Part shown: in pieces, positions 1 through 8,434 of the stretch | Layout: each line of letters begins with the position of its first letter | Position numbering within the stretch: the first letter of the stretch is position 1 | NCBI GenBank assembly: GCA_026705925.1 | Contig: JAPOZT010000004.1 | Span: 62,001-126,000, forward strand | Reading direction: 5' to 3' | DNA from: Gemmatimonadota bacterium | Lineage (GTDB): Bacteria > JAAXHH01 | DNA length: 64,000 nt | Made by a program: the position numbers and the translations under genes | The notes under the pieces: generated by a model | Database searches by the model: none | What the model was told of the DNA's origin: nothing | The model's input: only the letters and a program-made list of their open reading frames with translations

Positions 1-584
1 AAATCCTCGAAGGTGGGCTGCAGGATAAACGGATTGTTGTTACGCTCGTAACCGATTGTCGAAGTAGGCTTTACACCGAAGTCGTGGCCGGGGTAGACCC
101 CGATTCCGTCGTCCAGCTCCATCAGGCGACGCAGGCTGTCGTATTCCTTCCGCGCTTCCTCTTCAGTGGCTGTGCCGCCCACCTTGCCCACGAAAAGCGT
201 ATCCCCGGTAATCAGCTTGTCTTCCGCCAGGAGGCACATGCCGTCCTCGCAGTGGCCGGGGGTGTGGATCACGGCGAGTTTAAGTTCACCCAGCCTGAAG
301 ATCTCCCCGTCCTTGACTTCGATATCGTAGAAATACTCCGCGTCCCGGTACATCACCACGTCGAGGCCCAGTTCCTCGATCAGGTGGTCGTTGCCGTTCA
401 CGTGGTCATGATGGGAATGGGTGCAGATGATGCAAGCCAGTTCCAGGTCCAGCTCGCCCGCGCGCCGTATGTAGTACTCGGGCCGGTAGGAGGGGTCGAC
501 GGCCGCCGCTTTCCTGGTTTTCTCGTCGGCCACCAGGTAACCTAAGTTCCGGTCGCCCCCGTTTTCTATCTGTTCGAATATCAT
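1..584 (-). CDS. MBL-fold metallo-hydrolase (glyoxalase II-like), 3' end outside window
   Basis: A metallo-beta-lactamase-fold hydrolase read on the minus strand from an ATG at 584. The frame is open to the window edge, so the C-terminus is missing (194 codons seen). The zinc-ligand motif THSHHDH gives H56, H58, D60 and H61, followed by HTPGH (H111), GDTLF (D128) and a late PGHDFG. This order is typical of hydroxyacylglutathione hydrolase and persulfide dioxygenase-like enzymes. Which thioester or sulfur substrate it uses cannot be read from the fragment. A purine-rich GAGAGGAACGAGG precedes the start. It is transcribed divergently from the RNB nuclease. Confidence 0.85.
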   Translation of the reverse strand, partial: MIFEQIENGGDRNLGYLVADEKTRKAAAVDPSYRPEYYIRRAGELDLELACIICTHSHHDHVNGNDHLIEELGLDVVMYRDAEYFYDIEVKDGEIFRLGELKLAVIHTPGHCEDGMCLLAEDKLITGDTLFVGKVGGTATEEEARKEYDSLRRLMELDDGIGVYPGHDFGVKPTSTIGYERNNNPFILQPTFED

Positions 585-620
585 CCTCGTTCCTCTCGAA
601 TCGACCTTTTGCTTAAACTA

Positions 621-693
621 ACGTCCGTGTTCCTCAACTGAAGTCCGCGTCCCTTAACGAACGTCCCCGTCCCATTCGAACCGACCGTGTCCC
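621..693. repeat. imperfect ~19-21 bp tandem repeats in divergent intergenic region
   Basis: The 225-bp gap between the MBL gene and the RNB nuclease holds about four degenerate copies of a unit resembling acgtccgcgtcccttaacga. No gene or clear promoter could be assigned in this gap. Confidence 0.5.
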
Positions 694-809
694 GCGCCGC
701 CGCGACCCGGCTATCCGCATGATATCCCATCGGCCGGATGAAGTCAACCGGTTACCCGCCGCCCTTGAATTCGCTTGACTTCGACCCGGTCCGGACACAG
801 GATAAACGC

Positions 810-2855
810 ATGAAAACACGTGTGTTCAAACGCCTGGAATCCGAAAGAAACGAGCACTCCGTGCATATCGGCGACCTGATCATCTTCCGTCATCGCGGGG
901 ACATTCAAATCGGCATGCTGCAGGCGGTTTCCCGGAAGAAACTCAAGGTGGCGACCTCCGCCAACCGGGTCATGGACATCTCGACGGACCCCATCGTGCG
1001 GTACACCGATATCCGGGTCCGCGACCTGCCGGAAATGCTGGACGTCCGGCGGAAAATCGAGGACCAGGCCCTGTCCTTCGACCTGGAAGAGGTCTGGGAT
1101 GTCCTCAAGGACGACCCCTCCGTATTCACCTCCGAAGACATCGGTGAACTGTACTGGGGCGAACCCGGTTCGCCCGAACAGCGGGCGGCCATGCAGTTGC
1201 ACCTGAGCCGCCAGTGCCTCTACTTCTGCGAGCGGGACAACGGCTTCACGTCCCGCACGAACGACCAGGTCAGAAGCATCCTGGACAAGGAAGCCCGTCA
1301 GCGCGCCGTGAGCACCGAGCGGGAAGGGTTCGACCGCTGGCTCGCGGACGAAACGCAACAGGACCTTCACTCCCTGACGAACCGCCAGAAACGCTGGATG
1401 TCTCACCTTCGGGAGTACGTCATACAGGGAGACGAATACGCCGCGATCGACCAGGTTCGGACCCTGCTGAAGGAGATGGCCTCCCTGGCGGGCGGCGATC
1501 CGCAGCGATCCGTTTTCGAAGTCATGGTACGCAAGGGGTTCTGGGACGAGGACGAAAATCTCGATCTGCTGCGTTACGAGATTCCGACCGAGTTCTCCGG
1601 CGAGGTACTCGAATACGCCGCGGCCTGCCGACCCTCCGAATCCGGCCGGGAAGACCTGACCGGGTTGCCGATCCTGTCGATAGACGATGCATCCACGCAG
1701 GATATAGACGACGCCCTTTCCGCGGAACGGACCGAGGACGGCTACCGGATCGGCGTGCATATCACCGACGTGGCGGACCTCGTACCCCGGGATTCGGTCC
1801 TGGACCTCGCGGCACGGGAAAGGATGTCGTCCCTCTACCTTCCGGACCGGCACATACCCATGCTGCCGGCCAGCCTCTCCCAGGACCACTGTGCGTTGCT
1901 CGAGGGCGAAAGGCGCTGCGCCATCAGTTTCTTCTTCACGCTGTCATCCGATTTCGAGCTGCTGGATTCCCGGATCATGCCGACCCTGATCGTCAACCGG
2001 GCGAGGTTGTCCTACGACGAAGCCAACCGGTTGCTGGGGACGATCGAGCAACCATGCGCCGAAATGCTGCAGATCCTGAACCAGGCGGTGGACGTCTTCT
2101 ACCAGCGTCGCATCGACCAGGGCGCGGTCGACCTGGAACGCAGCGTGGTCTCGATCAAGGTAGATGGCGAGAAACGCATCCGGATCGTGCTCCGGGATAC
2201 TTCCACCCGGTCCGAACACATCGTGTCGGAACTGATGATCCTCGCCAACCGGACCGCCGCGGCGTACCTGTCCGAAAGGGGCATACCCGCGATTTACCGT
2301 ACACAGGCCGAGACCGACCTGGGCGACCTGGAGCAGGCGGAGCACGACGCGGTCTGGCGCTTCCTGGTACTGAGAAGAATGAAGCCCCTCGAACTCAGCC
2401 TGAAATCCCGTCCGCACGCCACCCTGGGCGTAGACACCTACTGCCAGATCACATCGCCGATCCGGCGCTATGCCGACCTGGTCCTTCAGCGGCAGTTGCG
2501 GGCGGCCCTGACGGAAGGGGCCCTGGCGGATGGCCCCCCGGCCTACGACGCCGATGAAATGATGGATGAACTGTCCGCCCTCGAACGCAGCAGGATACTG
2601 AACAAGATCCAGGCCAGGCGTGAATGGTACTGGCTGCTCAAGCACCTCGCGCAACAGAAAGACGTCCACATCCGGGCGATCGTCCTCGAGACGCGGGAGC
2701 GGAACATCCTGGTGGAGTTTCCGGATTTCGGAACGAGGATGGCGGTCAAGGTGGAGGGCAGGCCTTCACCGGGTGTAGAAATCGTGTTGACGCCCGTCGC
2801 AATCGACCCGTGGTCGGGTACGCTGAGATTGCGGCAGGTTACAGATCACTCCTGA
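810..2855 (+). CDS. RNB-domain exoribonuclease (RNase II/R family)
   Basis: A 681-aa 3'-5' exoribonuclease that would degrade single-stranded RNA in the cytoplasm. The RNB catalytic motif appears as LPILSIDDASTQDIDDALS, with the clustered aspartates that bind Mg2+. The C-terminal signature TSPIRRYADLVLQRQL is also clear. An N-terminal OB-like segment (from about residue 15) and a short C-terminal S1-like segment (from about residue 630) flank it. The protein is smaller than E. coli RNase R (about 810 aa) and resembles the shorter RNase II-like forms of cyanobacteria and plastids. The frame is open from 738, but the ATG at 810 (MKTRVFKRLE) is preferred because the upstream residues look like untranslated leader. 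Confidence 0.9.
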   Translation: MKTRVFKRLESERNEHSVHIGDLIIFRHRGDIQIGMLQAVSRKKLKVATSANRVMDISTDPIVRYTDIRVRDLPEMLDVRRKIEDQALSFDLEEVWDVLKDDPSVFTSEDIGELYWGEPGSPEQRAAMQLHLSRQCLYFCERDNGFTSRTNDQVRSILDKEARQRAVSTEREGFDRWLADETQQDLHSLTNRQKRWMSHLREYVIQGDEYAAIDQVRTLLKEMASLAGGDPQRSVFEVMVRKGFWDEDENLDLLRYEIPTEFSGEVLEYAAACRPSESGREDLTGLPILSIDDASTQDIDDALSAERTEDGYRIGVHITDVADLVPRDSVLDLAARERMSSLYLPDRHIPMLPASLSQDHCALLEGERRCAISFFFTLSSDFELLDSRIMPTLIVNRARLSYDEANRLLGTIEQPCAEMLQILNQAVDVFYQRRIDQGAVDLERSVVSIKVDGEKRIRIVLRDTSTRSEHIVSELMILANRTAAAYLSERGIPAIYRTQAETDLGDLEQAEHDAVWRFLVLRRMKPLELSLKSRPHATLGVDTYCQITSPIRRYADLVLQRQLRAALTEGALADGPPAYDADEMMDELSALERSRILNKIQARREWYWLLKHLAQQKDVHIRAIVLETRERNILVEFPDFGTRMAVKVEGRPSPGVEIVLTPVAIDPWSGTLRLRQVTDHS

Positions 2856-2873
2856 ACAGGAAGGAGCATTTCC

Positions 2874-3275
2874 TTGGTAAAGATACAATCACTGGAGCAC
2901 GTAGCCGTGGCCTACCGGGACACGGACGCCGCGGCGAAGTGGTACTGCGACGTGCTGGGCTTCGAAATCGCACTCAAGTTCAACAATCCGGGAAGCGACG
3001 CGAATTTCTACTTCGTCCGCGATCCCGCCGGCACCTGTTTCATCGAGATCATTTCCATGCCCGAAGGAGATGACACGCAACTCGCCGACATCCGGACCGC
3101 CCACGTGCATATCGCCTTCAACGTGGATGACATGGAAGAAGCGGTTGCCGTACTGGAATCGAAGGGGGTAAAGCTGGAAGGTCCGCCGGCCCGGGCCGGG
3201 GAGAACATCCTGCTTTTCTTCCGCGATCCGGAAGGCGCGCCGCTGCAACTGGTACAACGGGCGAAACCGCTCTGA
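2874..3275 (+). CDS. VOC-family (glyoxalase I-like) protein
   Basis: A 133-aa protein with the paired beta-alpha-beta-beta-beta modules of the vicinal oxygen chelate superfamily. It starts at TTG (2874), well placed 6-7 nt after AGGAAGGAG. Candidate metal ligands are H9, E58 and H79. The expected fourth ligand (glutamate in GxxIELVQ of glyoxalase I) is Q125 here, so either the metal site or the assignment as a true lactoylglutathione lyase is uncertain. It follows the RNB gene by 18 bp and is probably co-transcribed. The substrate is unknown. Confidence 0.8.
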   Translation: MVKIQSLEHVAVAYRDTDAAAKWYCDVLGFEIALKFNNPGSDANFYFVRDPAGTCFIEIISMPEGDDTQLADIRTAHVHIAFNVDDMEEAVAVLESKGVKLEGPPARAGENILLFFRDPEGAPLQLVQRAKPL

Positions 3276-3285
3276 GGCCCGGACT

Positions 3286-5907
3286 TCAGAACCCGATTTC
3301 GAAACCGAACCGGATTTCCCGGGGCGGGGCGTACTGCTGGGGATCCAGGCTCAACAGGCGACGCAGCCGGACAAACTCCTCCGACCGGCCCGTAAACGAC
3401 TCCTGGGTATATCCGTCGTCTCCCGGACGGCCCGTGTTGGCGTAGACGCTGACGACGTTCCGGCGGTCGAACACGTTCCGGACTTCCGAGAACACCGTGT
3501 AGGCGAACCGGCCGGCCCCGAAGCGCTTCCTGAGGCGCAGGTCGAGGTTTGCGAAGGCCGGCAGGCGCGCCTGGTTCCGCTCGATTTCCGTCCGTTCGCG
3601 CAGGGCGTTGATCGGCGTGTAGGGCAGGCCGCTGCCGAAATAACCGACCAGGGACATCCCCCATCCCCGCAGCGGGACGCCCAGTATGCGCCGCTGCACG
3701 GTTTCGGGCGCGAGCACGTTCACCACGGCCTTCAAGGTGTGCCGCTGGTCGAAGGCAAGCGGGAAATAACCTCTTTCCGCGGGATCGGCGGAACCGGTCG
3801 GTCTGGCCTGCTCCACGTGCTCCTGGGGCGTGGACGCGCTTCCCCGGGCGATGGAATAGGTGTAGTTGAAGGACCCGGAAATCATGCGCGTCACGTCTCG
3901 TTTCACAATCAGCTCCACGCTGCGCACCGAACCGAAGTCCGCATTGTTGAAGATGTAGTACATCCCGCCGGGATACTGGACCTGCGCCGTCGACGTCAGG
4001 TTGGAGATGGTCTTGTAGGAGGCCGTGAACCCGACGCGGACGTCCCCGGACAGCATATGCTCGAGGCCGAACTCGTAGGCCACGGTCTTCTGGGGGGCCA
4101 GATCGGGATTCCCCAGGCGTGGGGTTTCTCCGCTGAAGTCGCGCCTGAGGTTCGTATAGGCATGACGGAACTCCGGCGGCTGGTAGAAGTAGCCGTAATT
4201 GAACCGGAGCAGGCTTCGCGGCGTGAAGGAGTGGGAAATGCCCAGACGCGGACTCAGCCGTATCTTGGTCGAGTTGTTCCGTCGCACGGCATGGCCCGAC
4301 GGAAGATCGACGAAAAACCGCTGGCTTGTGTCCAGGTAATCTACTCGTAGCCCGGCGTCTACGATCCACCTGCTCAGATCCAGCCTGTTTTGCAAGTAAA
4401 GGGCGCCTTCAACGGGATTGACGGTGTATCTCTGGCCCTGCGGTACGGGCTGAAGGAACGACCGCTCGTTCCAGTCCAGCCGGTACCACTGCGCTTCGAC
4501 GCCCGCTCTGACCTGGCTCCAGAAGGCAGCCTGCCCGCTCAGGTCCGCCCTTACGCCGTAATAGGTGGCCCGTGCGTCCCGGTACAGCGGGAAGAAGTCG
4601 CTTCCTTCCGTGAACGGCAGTCCCTCGTATCGATCGGACGGCAACTGGGTGGACTCGTAGATCGACCCGTTGTATTGGCCGTGATCGTCCACCGAATAAC
4701 CCGGCCACTCCGACCAGTACCTGTCCGCCAGCATGGTGGGAAACAGGATGCTGTTGGTGGAGTACCTGTAAAACCGTGCGGTATAGAAGAGCCGCGGACT
4801 GATGTTCTGGCTGACCGACAGGTTGAGCGCCTGGCTGTCAGCCTGACGCTCAGGAAGTCCGTCCGGGTTGAAATCATAGGAAAACCCATTCTGATTACGG
4901 TGGTCATACTGAAAATGGCGCTGGCGGAAGTAGTGACCGCTGATCTTCAGCTTCAAGAGGGGATAGGGCTTGAACACCAGATTCCCCGCCACCGTGGCCA
5001 GCGAACGGCTGTTGTGGGGGATATGGTGCCCGTCGCTCAGGATCTGGCCCGACAGGAAATAGCTGCCCCTGTCCCCGAACCTGGGCAGCGCGCCGCCGAG
5101 CGTCCCCTCAAGGCGCCCTCCCCGGCCCGCCGCGGTTGCGTCGTAACTTCCCGCTTCCAGGTCGTACTGGGACTGCAGTGTCGTCGCGACCCTGAAGGTG
5201 CCCGACAGGGGACCGTTTCCCTCGCGGGTCACGATATTGACGACACCCGACATGGCCTCCCCGTACTGCGCGTTGAAGCCGCCCCGGTTGACCACCAGTT
5301 CCTCGACCGAATCCAGGGGTATATGCGTACCCATGCCGCCCAGCAGCGGATCCTCCAGGGTGGCGCCGTCCACGTAGTAGGAGATCTCGTTCGCCCGGCC
5401 ACCCCGTATGTGCAGGCCGCCCTCGGCATCGCGGACTACCCCGTTCTGGAGGAAGATCAGGTCCGACAGGTCCGTTACGGGCAAGGACTCGATTTCCCGG
5501 GGGACGATCAATTCGCTTGAAGCGGTCAGGTCCGATCGGACGGATGTTTTCCGCGCGGTGATGGTAACGGGCTCGGCCAGGTCCAGCATCGTCGTTTCCA
5601 GCTCGAAATCGATCCGCGCGGTGCGGTCGCTGTTGACGGTCAGGATCTGGGTACGGATGGGCAGGTAGCCGATCATCTGCACTTCGAGCCGGTACGCGCC
5701 TACGGGGACGTTGAGAATATAATACTCACCGTTCAAGCCGGAAATAGCGCGCGATTCGGTGCCCTCGACGCGAACCGTGACGCCGGCCAACGGATCACCG
5801 GTTGCCGCGTCCCGCACAATTCCTGTGACTTTGCCGGAGGTAACAGCCAGGGCGGAGTCCGGTGCGAGTCCGCAGTAAAGAATGACCAGCAATGCGATGC
5901 GCTTCAT
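3286..5907 (-). CDS. TonB-dependent outer-membrane receptor with CarboxypepD_reg-like N-terminal domain
   Basis: An 873-aa outer-membrane receptor. A signal peptide (MKRIALLVILYCGLAPDSALA) leads into a carboxypeptidase-regulatory-like beta-sandwich (about residues 25-105). The plug follows (about 125-230, including IRGGRANEISYYVDGATLEDP), then a long beta-barrel ending in FGFEIGF, the C-terminal aromatic expected for BamA-assisted insertion. There is no SusD-like lipoprotein beside it, so it is not an evident polysaccharide utilisation locus and the ligand is unknown. It converges on the VOC gene, 10 bp apart. The 238-bp region upstream (5908-6145) holds no gene and no promoter I can place. 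Confidence 0.9.
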   Translation of the reverse strand: MKRIALLVILYCGLAPDSALAVTSGKVTGIVRDAATGDPLAGVTVRVEGTESRAISGLNGEYYILNVPVGAYRLEVQMIGYLPIRTQILTVNSDRTARIDFELETTMLDLAEPVTITARKTSVRSDLTASSELIVPREIESLPVTDLSDLIFLQNGVVRDAEGGLHIRGGRANEISYYVDGATLEDPLLGGMGTHIPLDSVEELVVNRGGFNAQYGEAMSGVVNIVTREGNGPLSGTFRVATTLQSQYDLEAGSYDATAAGRGGRLEGTLGGALPRFGDRGSYFLSGQILSDGHHIPHNSRSLATVAGNLVFKPYPLLKLKISGHYFRQRHFQYDHRNQNGFSYDFNPDGLPERQADSQALNLSVSQNISPRLFYTARFYRYSTNSILFPTMLADRYWSEWPGYSVDDHGQYNGSIYESTQLPSDRYEGLPFTEGSDFFPLYRDARATYYGVRADLSGQAAFWSQVRAGVEAQWYRLDWNERSFLQPVPQGQRYTVNPVEGALYLQNRLDLSRWIVDAGLRVDYLDTSQRFFVDLPSGHAVRRNNSTKIRLSPRLGISHSFTPRSLLRFNYGYFYQPPEFRHAYTNLRRDFSGETPRLGNPDLAPQKTVAYEFGLEHMLSGDVRVGFTASYKTISNLTSTAQVQYPGGMYYIFNNADFGSVRSVELIVKRDVTRMISGSFNYTYSIARGSASTPQEHVEQARPTGSADPAERGYFPLAFDQRHTLKAVVNVLAPETVQRRILGVPLRGWGMSLVGYFGSGLPYTPINALRERTEIERNQARLPAFANLDLRLRKRFGAGRFAYTVFSEVRNVFDRRNVVSVYANTGRPGDDGYTQESFTGRSEEFVRLRRLLSLDPQQYAPPREIRFGFEIGF

Positions 5908-6145
5908 GGACCTTCAGTTCCTCTCGAGTTCGATACAATCATCCGTTCATAGCAGGTTGCAAATAACATGCCGACAGGCGTTTACCGCATACATTTTATG
6001 CAGGTAAGGTACAAAAACGCGGAATCCCGGGAGCAAATCGCTCGTGAAGTGCGGATTTTGCGCGGGACGCGGGCGAGCAAACCGGAAAACCCCTTCGGAA
6101 CGATGTGAAAGGTTTTTCATAGGCTCAGTCGCCCTTTGCAAAGGC

Positions 6146-7012
6146 TCAGCCATCCGTTGACCCGGTGAAGCAGGCCAGGTTGACCGCGAAACGCCGTTTC
6201 ATTTCCCGGTAGCGATCGGCTTCCTCGAACCTGCGTCGCTTCTCCGCGCCGGCGGCGTAAATATCGATTTTGCGGCACAGGGTATCCAGGGTGGCGGTCA
6301 GGGCTTCGCCTTCCAGCACTCCGCTTTGTATCAGCTTCTCCAGCGCGCGTATGCGGAAACGGTCCATGCCCCAGTACGCGCGCGACAACTGATCGTCGTG
6401 GCCGCCGAACTTCAAAAGCAGGGGTTCGTCCACGTAGAGCACGGGTTCCCGCGTGCAGATCCGAAGCCACAGATCGTAGTCTTCGCAGACCGGCAGTTCC
6501 GGGTCGAACATGCCGTAACGTTCAAACAGCTCACGATGTATCAGCGCGGAAGAAGGGGAAATGACACACAGGGGCAGACAATGATGGAAGATGTGTCCGC
6601 CGTGCTTGGCGTGTTTTTTCATGGGGTTGACCCGCCTGCCCTTGCGGATCCAGATCTCATCGGTATGGCAGAACCCGAACCTCGGTTCCCGTTCCAGCGC
6701 GCTCCACTGTCTCTCCAACTTGCGGGGAAGCCATTCGTCATCGGAATCGAGCAAGGCGATCCAATCGTGTTTCGCCGCGCTGATGCCGTGATTCCTGGCT
6801 GTGCTTACGCCCTGGTTCGCCTGGTGCAGGTACCGCACTTCAGGAAAGTTGCGGACGAGGGCGGGCGTACCGTCCGTCGAACCGTCGTCGACCACGATGA
6901 TCTCGGCCGGCGGCGCCGTTTGTTTCAGGACGGACCGGATCGCCGACGGCAGACTGCCTTCCCGGTTGTAGGTGGGAATCACCACGGAGACGGGGCGGCT
7001 TTTCGTTTCCAT
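6146..7012 (-). CDS. glycosyltransferase family 2
   Basis: A 288-aa GT-A fold glycosyltransferase. The N-terminal SVVIPTYNREGSL, the nucleotide-binding DDGSTDGT (residues 42-49), and the DXD-type metal site LLDSDDEW (around residues 88-94) are all present. An ED pair at VCEDYDLWLR fits the catalytic base region. No membrane segment is seen, so it should act on the cytoplasmic face on a nucleotide sugar, with unknown acceptor. It lies 57 bp downstream of the NtrC-type regulator on the same strand and may be read from the same transcript. No other cell-surface polysaccharide genes are nearby. Confidence 0.88.
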   Translation of the reverse strand: METKSRPVSVVIPTYNREGSLPSAIRSVLKQTAPPAEIIVVDDGSTDGTPALVRNFPEVRYLHQANQGVSTARNHGISAAKHDWIALLDSDDEWLPRKLERQWSALEREPRFGFCHTDEIWIRKGRRVNPMKKHAKHGGHIFHHCLPLCVISPSSALIHRELFERYGMFDPELPVCEDYDLWLRICTREPVLYVDEPLLLKFGGHDDQLSRAYWGMDRFRIRALEKLIQSGVLEGEALTATLDTLCRKIDIYAAGAEKRRRFEEADRYREMKRRFAVNLACFTGSTDG

Positions 7013-7069
7013 ACGGTACCAGATGACGGTGTGTACTCGGCGACGGGAACGGCACCTCCCCTGAACCCG

Positions 7070-8419
7070 TCACTGCAGGCCGTATTTCTTGATCTTGTAC
7101 TGGATGGTCCTGACCGTGACGCCGAGGGCCTCCGCCGCGCGCGTCCGGTTTCCACCGGATTCCAGCAGCGCCTGCTCGATGAGGCGTTTTTCGGCCTGAC
7201 CCCTGGAGTCCTTGAGGGACCCCTGGACGGGGATTGCGGCAGGTTCGATCGTGGACGCGTGGGAAAAGCCGGGCAGATGTTCGGGCAGGATGCGTTCTCC
7301 GTCGCTCAATACGACGGCGCTTTCGATGGCATTCTCCACTTCCCGGATGTTCCCGGGCCAGTCGTACCTCGTGCAGATCTCCAGGGCTTCATCGGAGATG
7401 TGCTTGTCGCCGAGCCCGTTCTCCCGCGTGTACTTCCGGATGAAGTAGTTGATGAGCGGCGGGATGTCGTCCCGATGCTCGCGAAGGGGAGGCACCACGA
7501 TGGGTATGACGTTCAACCGGTAGTAGAGGTCCTGCCGATAGCGCCCCTCGGCGACCGCGTCCTCCAGGTTGCGGTTGGTGGCAGCGATCATCCGGACGTC
7601 GATATGCAGCGGTTCCGTGCCGCCGAGTCGTTCGAACCGGCGTTCCTGCAGTACACGCAGCAGCTTGACCTGCACGGCCCCGCTTATCTCGCCGATTTCG
7701 TCCAGGAAGATCGTCCCGCCGGCCGCCCTTTCGAAATACCCCTTGCGCGTCGTACTCAGCGCGCCGGTATAGGCCCCCTTTTCGGTCCCGAAGAGTTCGC
7801 TTTCCAGCAGGCTTTCGGGAATAGAAGCGCAACTTACGTCCACGAAGGGATGTTCCCTCCGGTAGCTTCTGGCGTGTATCGCCCGGGCGATCAGGCTCTT
7901 GCCCGTTCCGCTTTCACCGAGCAGCAGGACTGTGGTATTGGCCCTGGCGACCTTTTCCGCCCGATTGAAGATATCCCTGATCTGCGCGCTTTCACCGATG
8001 ATTTCCGGGTCGGGGATGGAAGACTGTTTGGGGGATTTACCTGTGCGCCGCCGGTTTTTCTTCTCCTGCAGCGCGCCTTCTATGGTGGCAAGCAGTTCCT
8101 CGAACTTCACCGGCTTGGTCAGATAGGTATAGGCGCCGTCGCGCATGGCCTTGACGGCCGTCTCCACGGTGGCGAAGGCCGTCATCATGATGATACTCGT
8201 TTCCGGCGAAGTGCCGGTCATGCGCTTGATCAGGTTCAGGCCGTTGACCCGGGGCATTTTCATATCCGTGAGCAGGACGTCGAATTGGCCGTTCCGGGCC
8301 GATTCATAGGCCTGCTCCCCGTCCATCACCCCAGTGACTTCGTACCCCTCGCCCGACAGCAGCTCGACCAGCCCCTCACGGGTGTTCCGATCGTCTTCCG
8401 CGATCAGGATGCGTTCCAT
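7070..8419 (-). CDS. sigma-54-dependent response regulator (NtrC/AtoC family)
   Basis: A 449-aa activator in three parts. The receiver domain (1-115) has D9/D10, phospho-acceptor D52 and K102. The AAA+ domain has Walker A GESGTGKS (168-175), the sigma-54 contact loop GAYTGA (215-220, with Tyr in place of the more usual Phe) and Walker B FLDEI (238-242). A Fis-type helix-turn-helix ends the protein (422-449, GGNRTRAAEALGVTVRTIQ). It should open sigma-54 promoters when phosphorylated by the kinase encoded 15 bp upstream. I did not find a convincing -24/-12 promoter in the window, so its targets are unknown. Confidence 0.95.
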   Translation of the reverse strand: MERILIAEDDRNTREGLVELLSGEGYEVTGVMDGEQAYESARNGQFDVLLTDMKMPRVNGLNLIKRMTGTSPETSIIMMTAFATVETAVKAMRDGAYTYLTKPVKFEELLATIEGALQEKKNRRRTGKSPKQSSIPDPEIIGESAQIRDIFNRAEKVARANTTVLLLGESGTGKSLIARAIHARSYRREHPFVDVSCASIPESLLESELFGTEKGAYTGALSTTRKGYFERAAGGTIFLDEIGEISGAVQVKLLRVLQERRFERLGGTEPLHIDVRMIAATNRNLEDAVAEGRYRQDLYYRLNVIPIVVPPLREHRDDIPPLINYFIRKYTRENGLGDKHISDEALEICTRYDWPGNIREVENAIESAVVLSDGERILPEHLPGFSHASTIEPAAIPVQGSLKDSRGQAEKRLIEQALLESGGNRTRAAEALGVTVRTIQYKIKKYGLQ

Positions 8420-8434
8420 GGATGACCCCTGTTC

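Noticed and set aside
738-809. Upstream ATG (738) for the RNB nuclease
   Set aside because: The added residues are Pro-rich with no family counterpart; the ATG at 810 starts with a plausible basic N-terminus.
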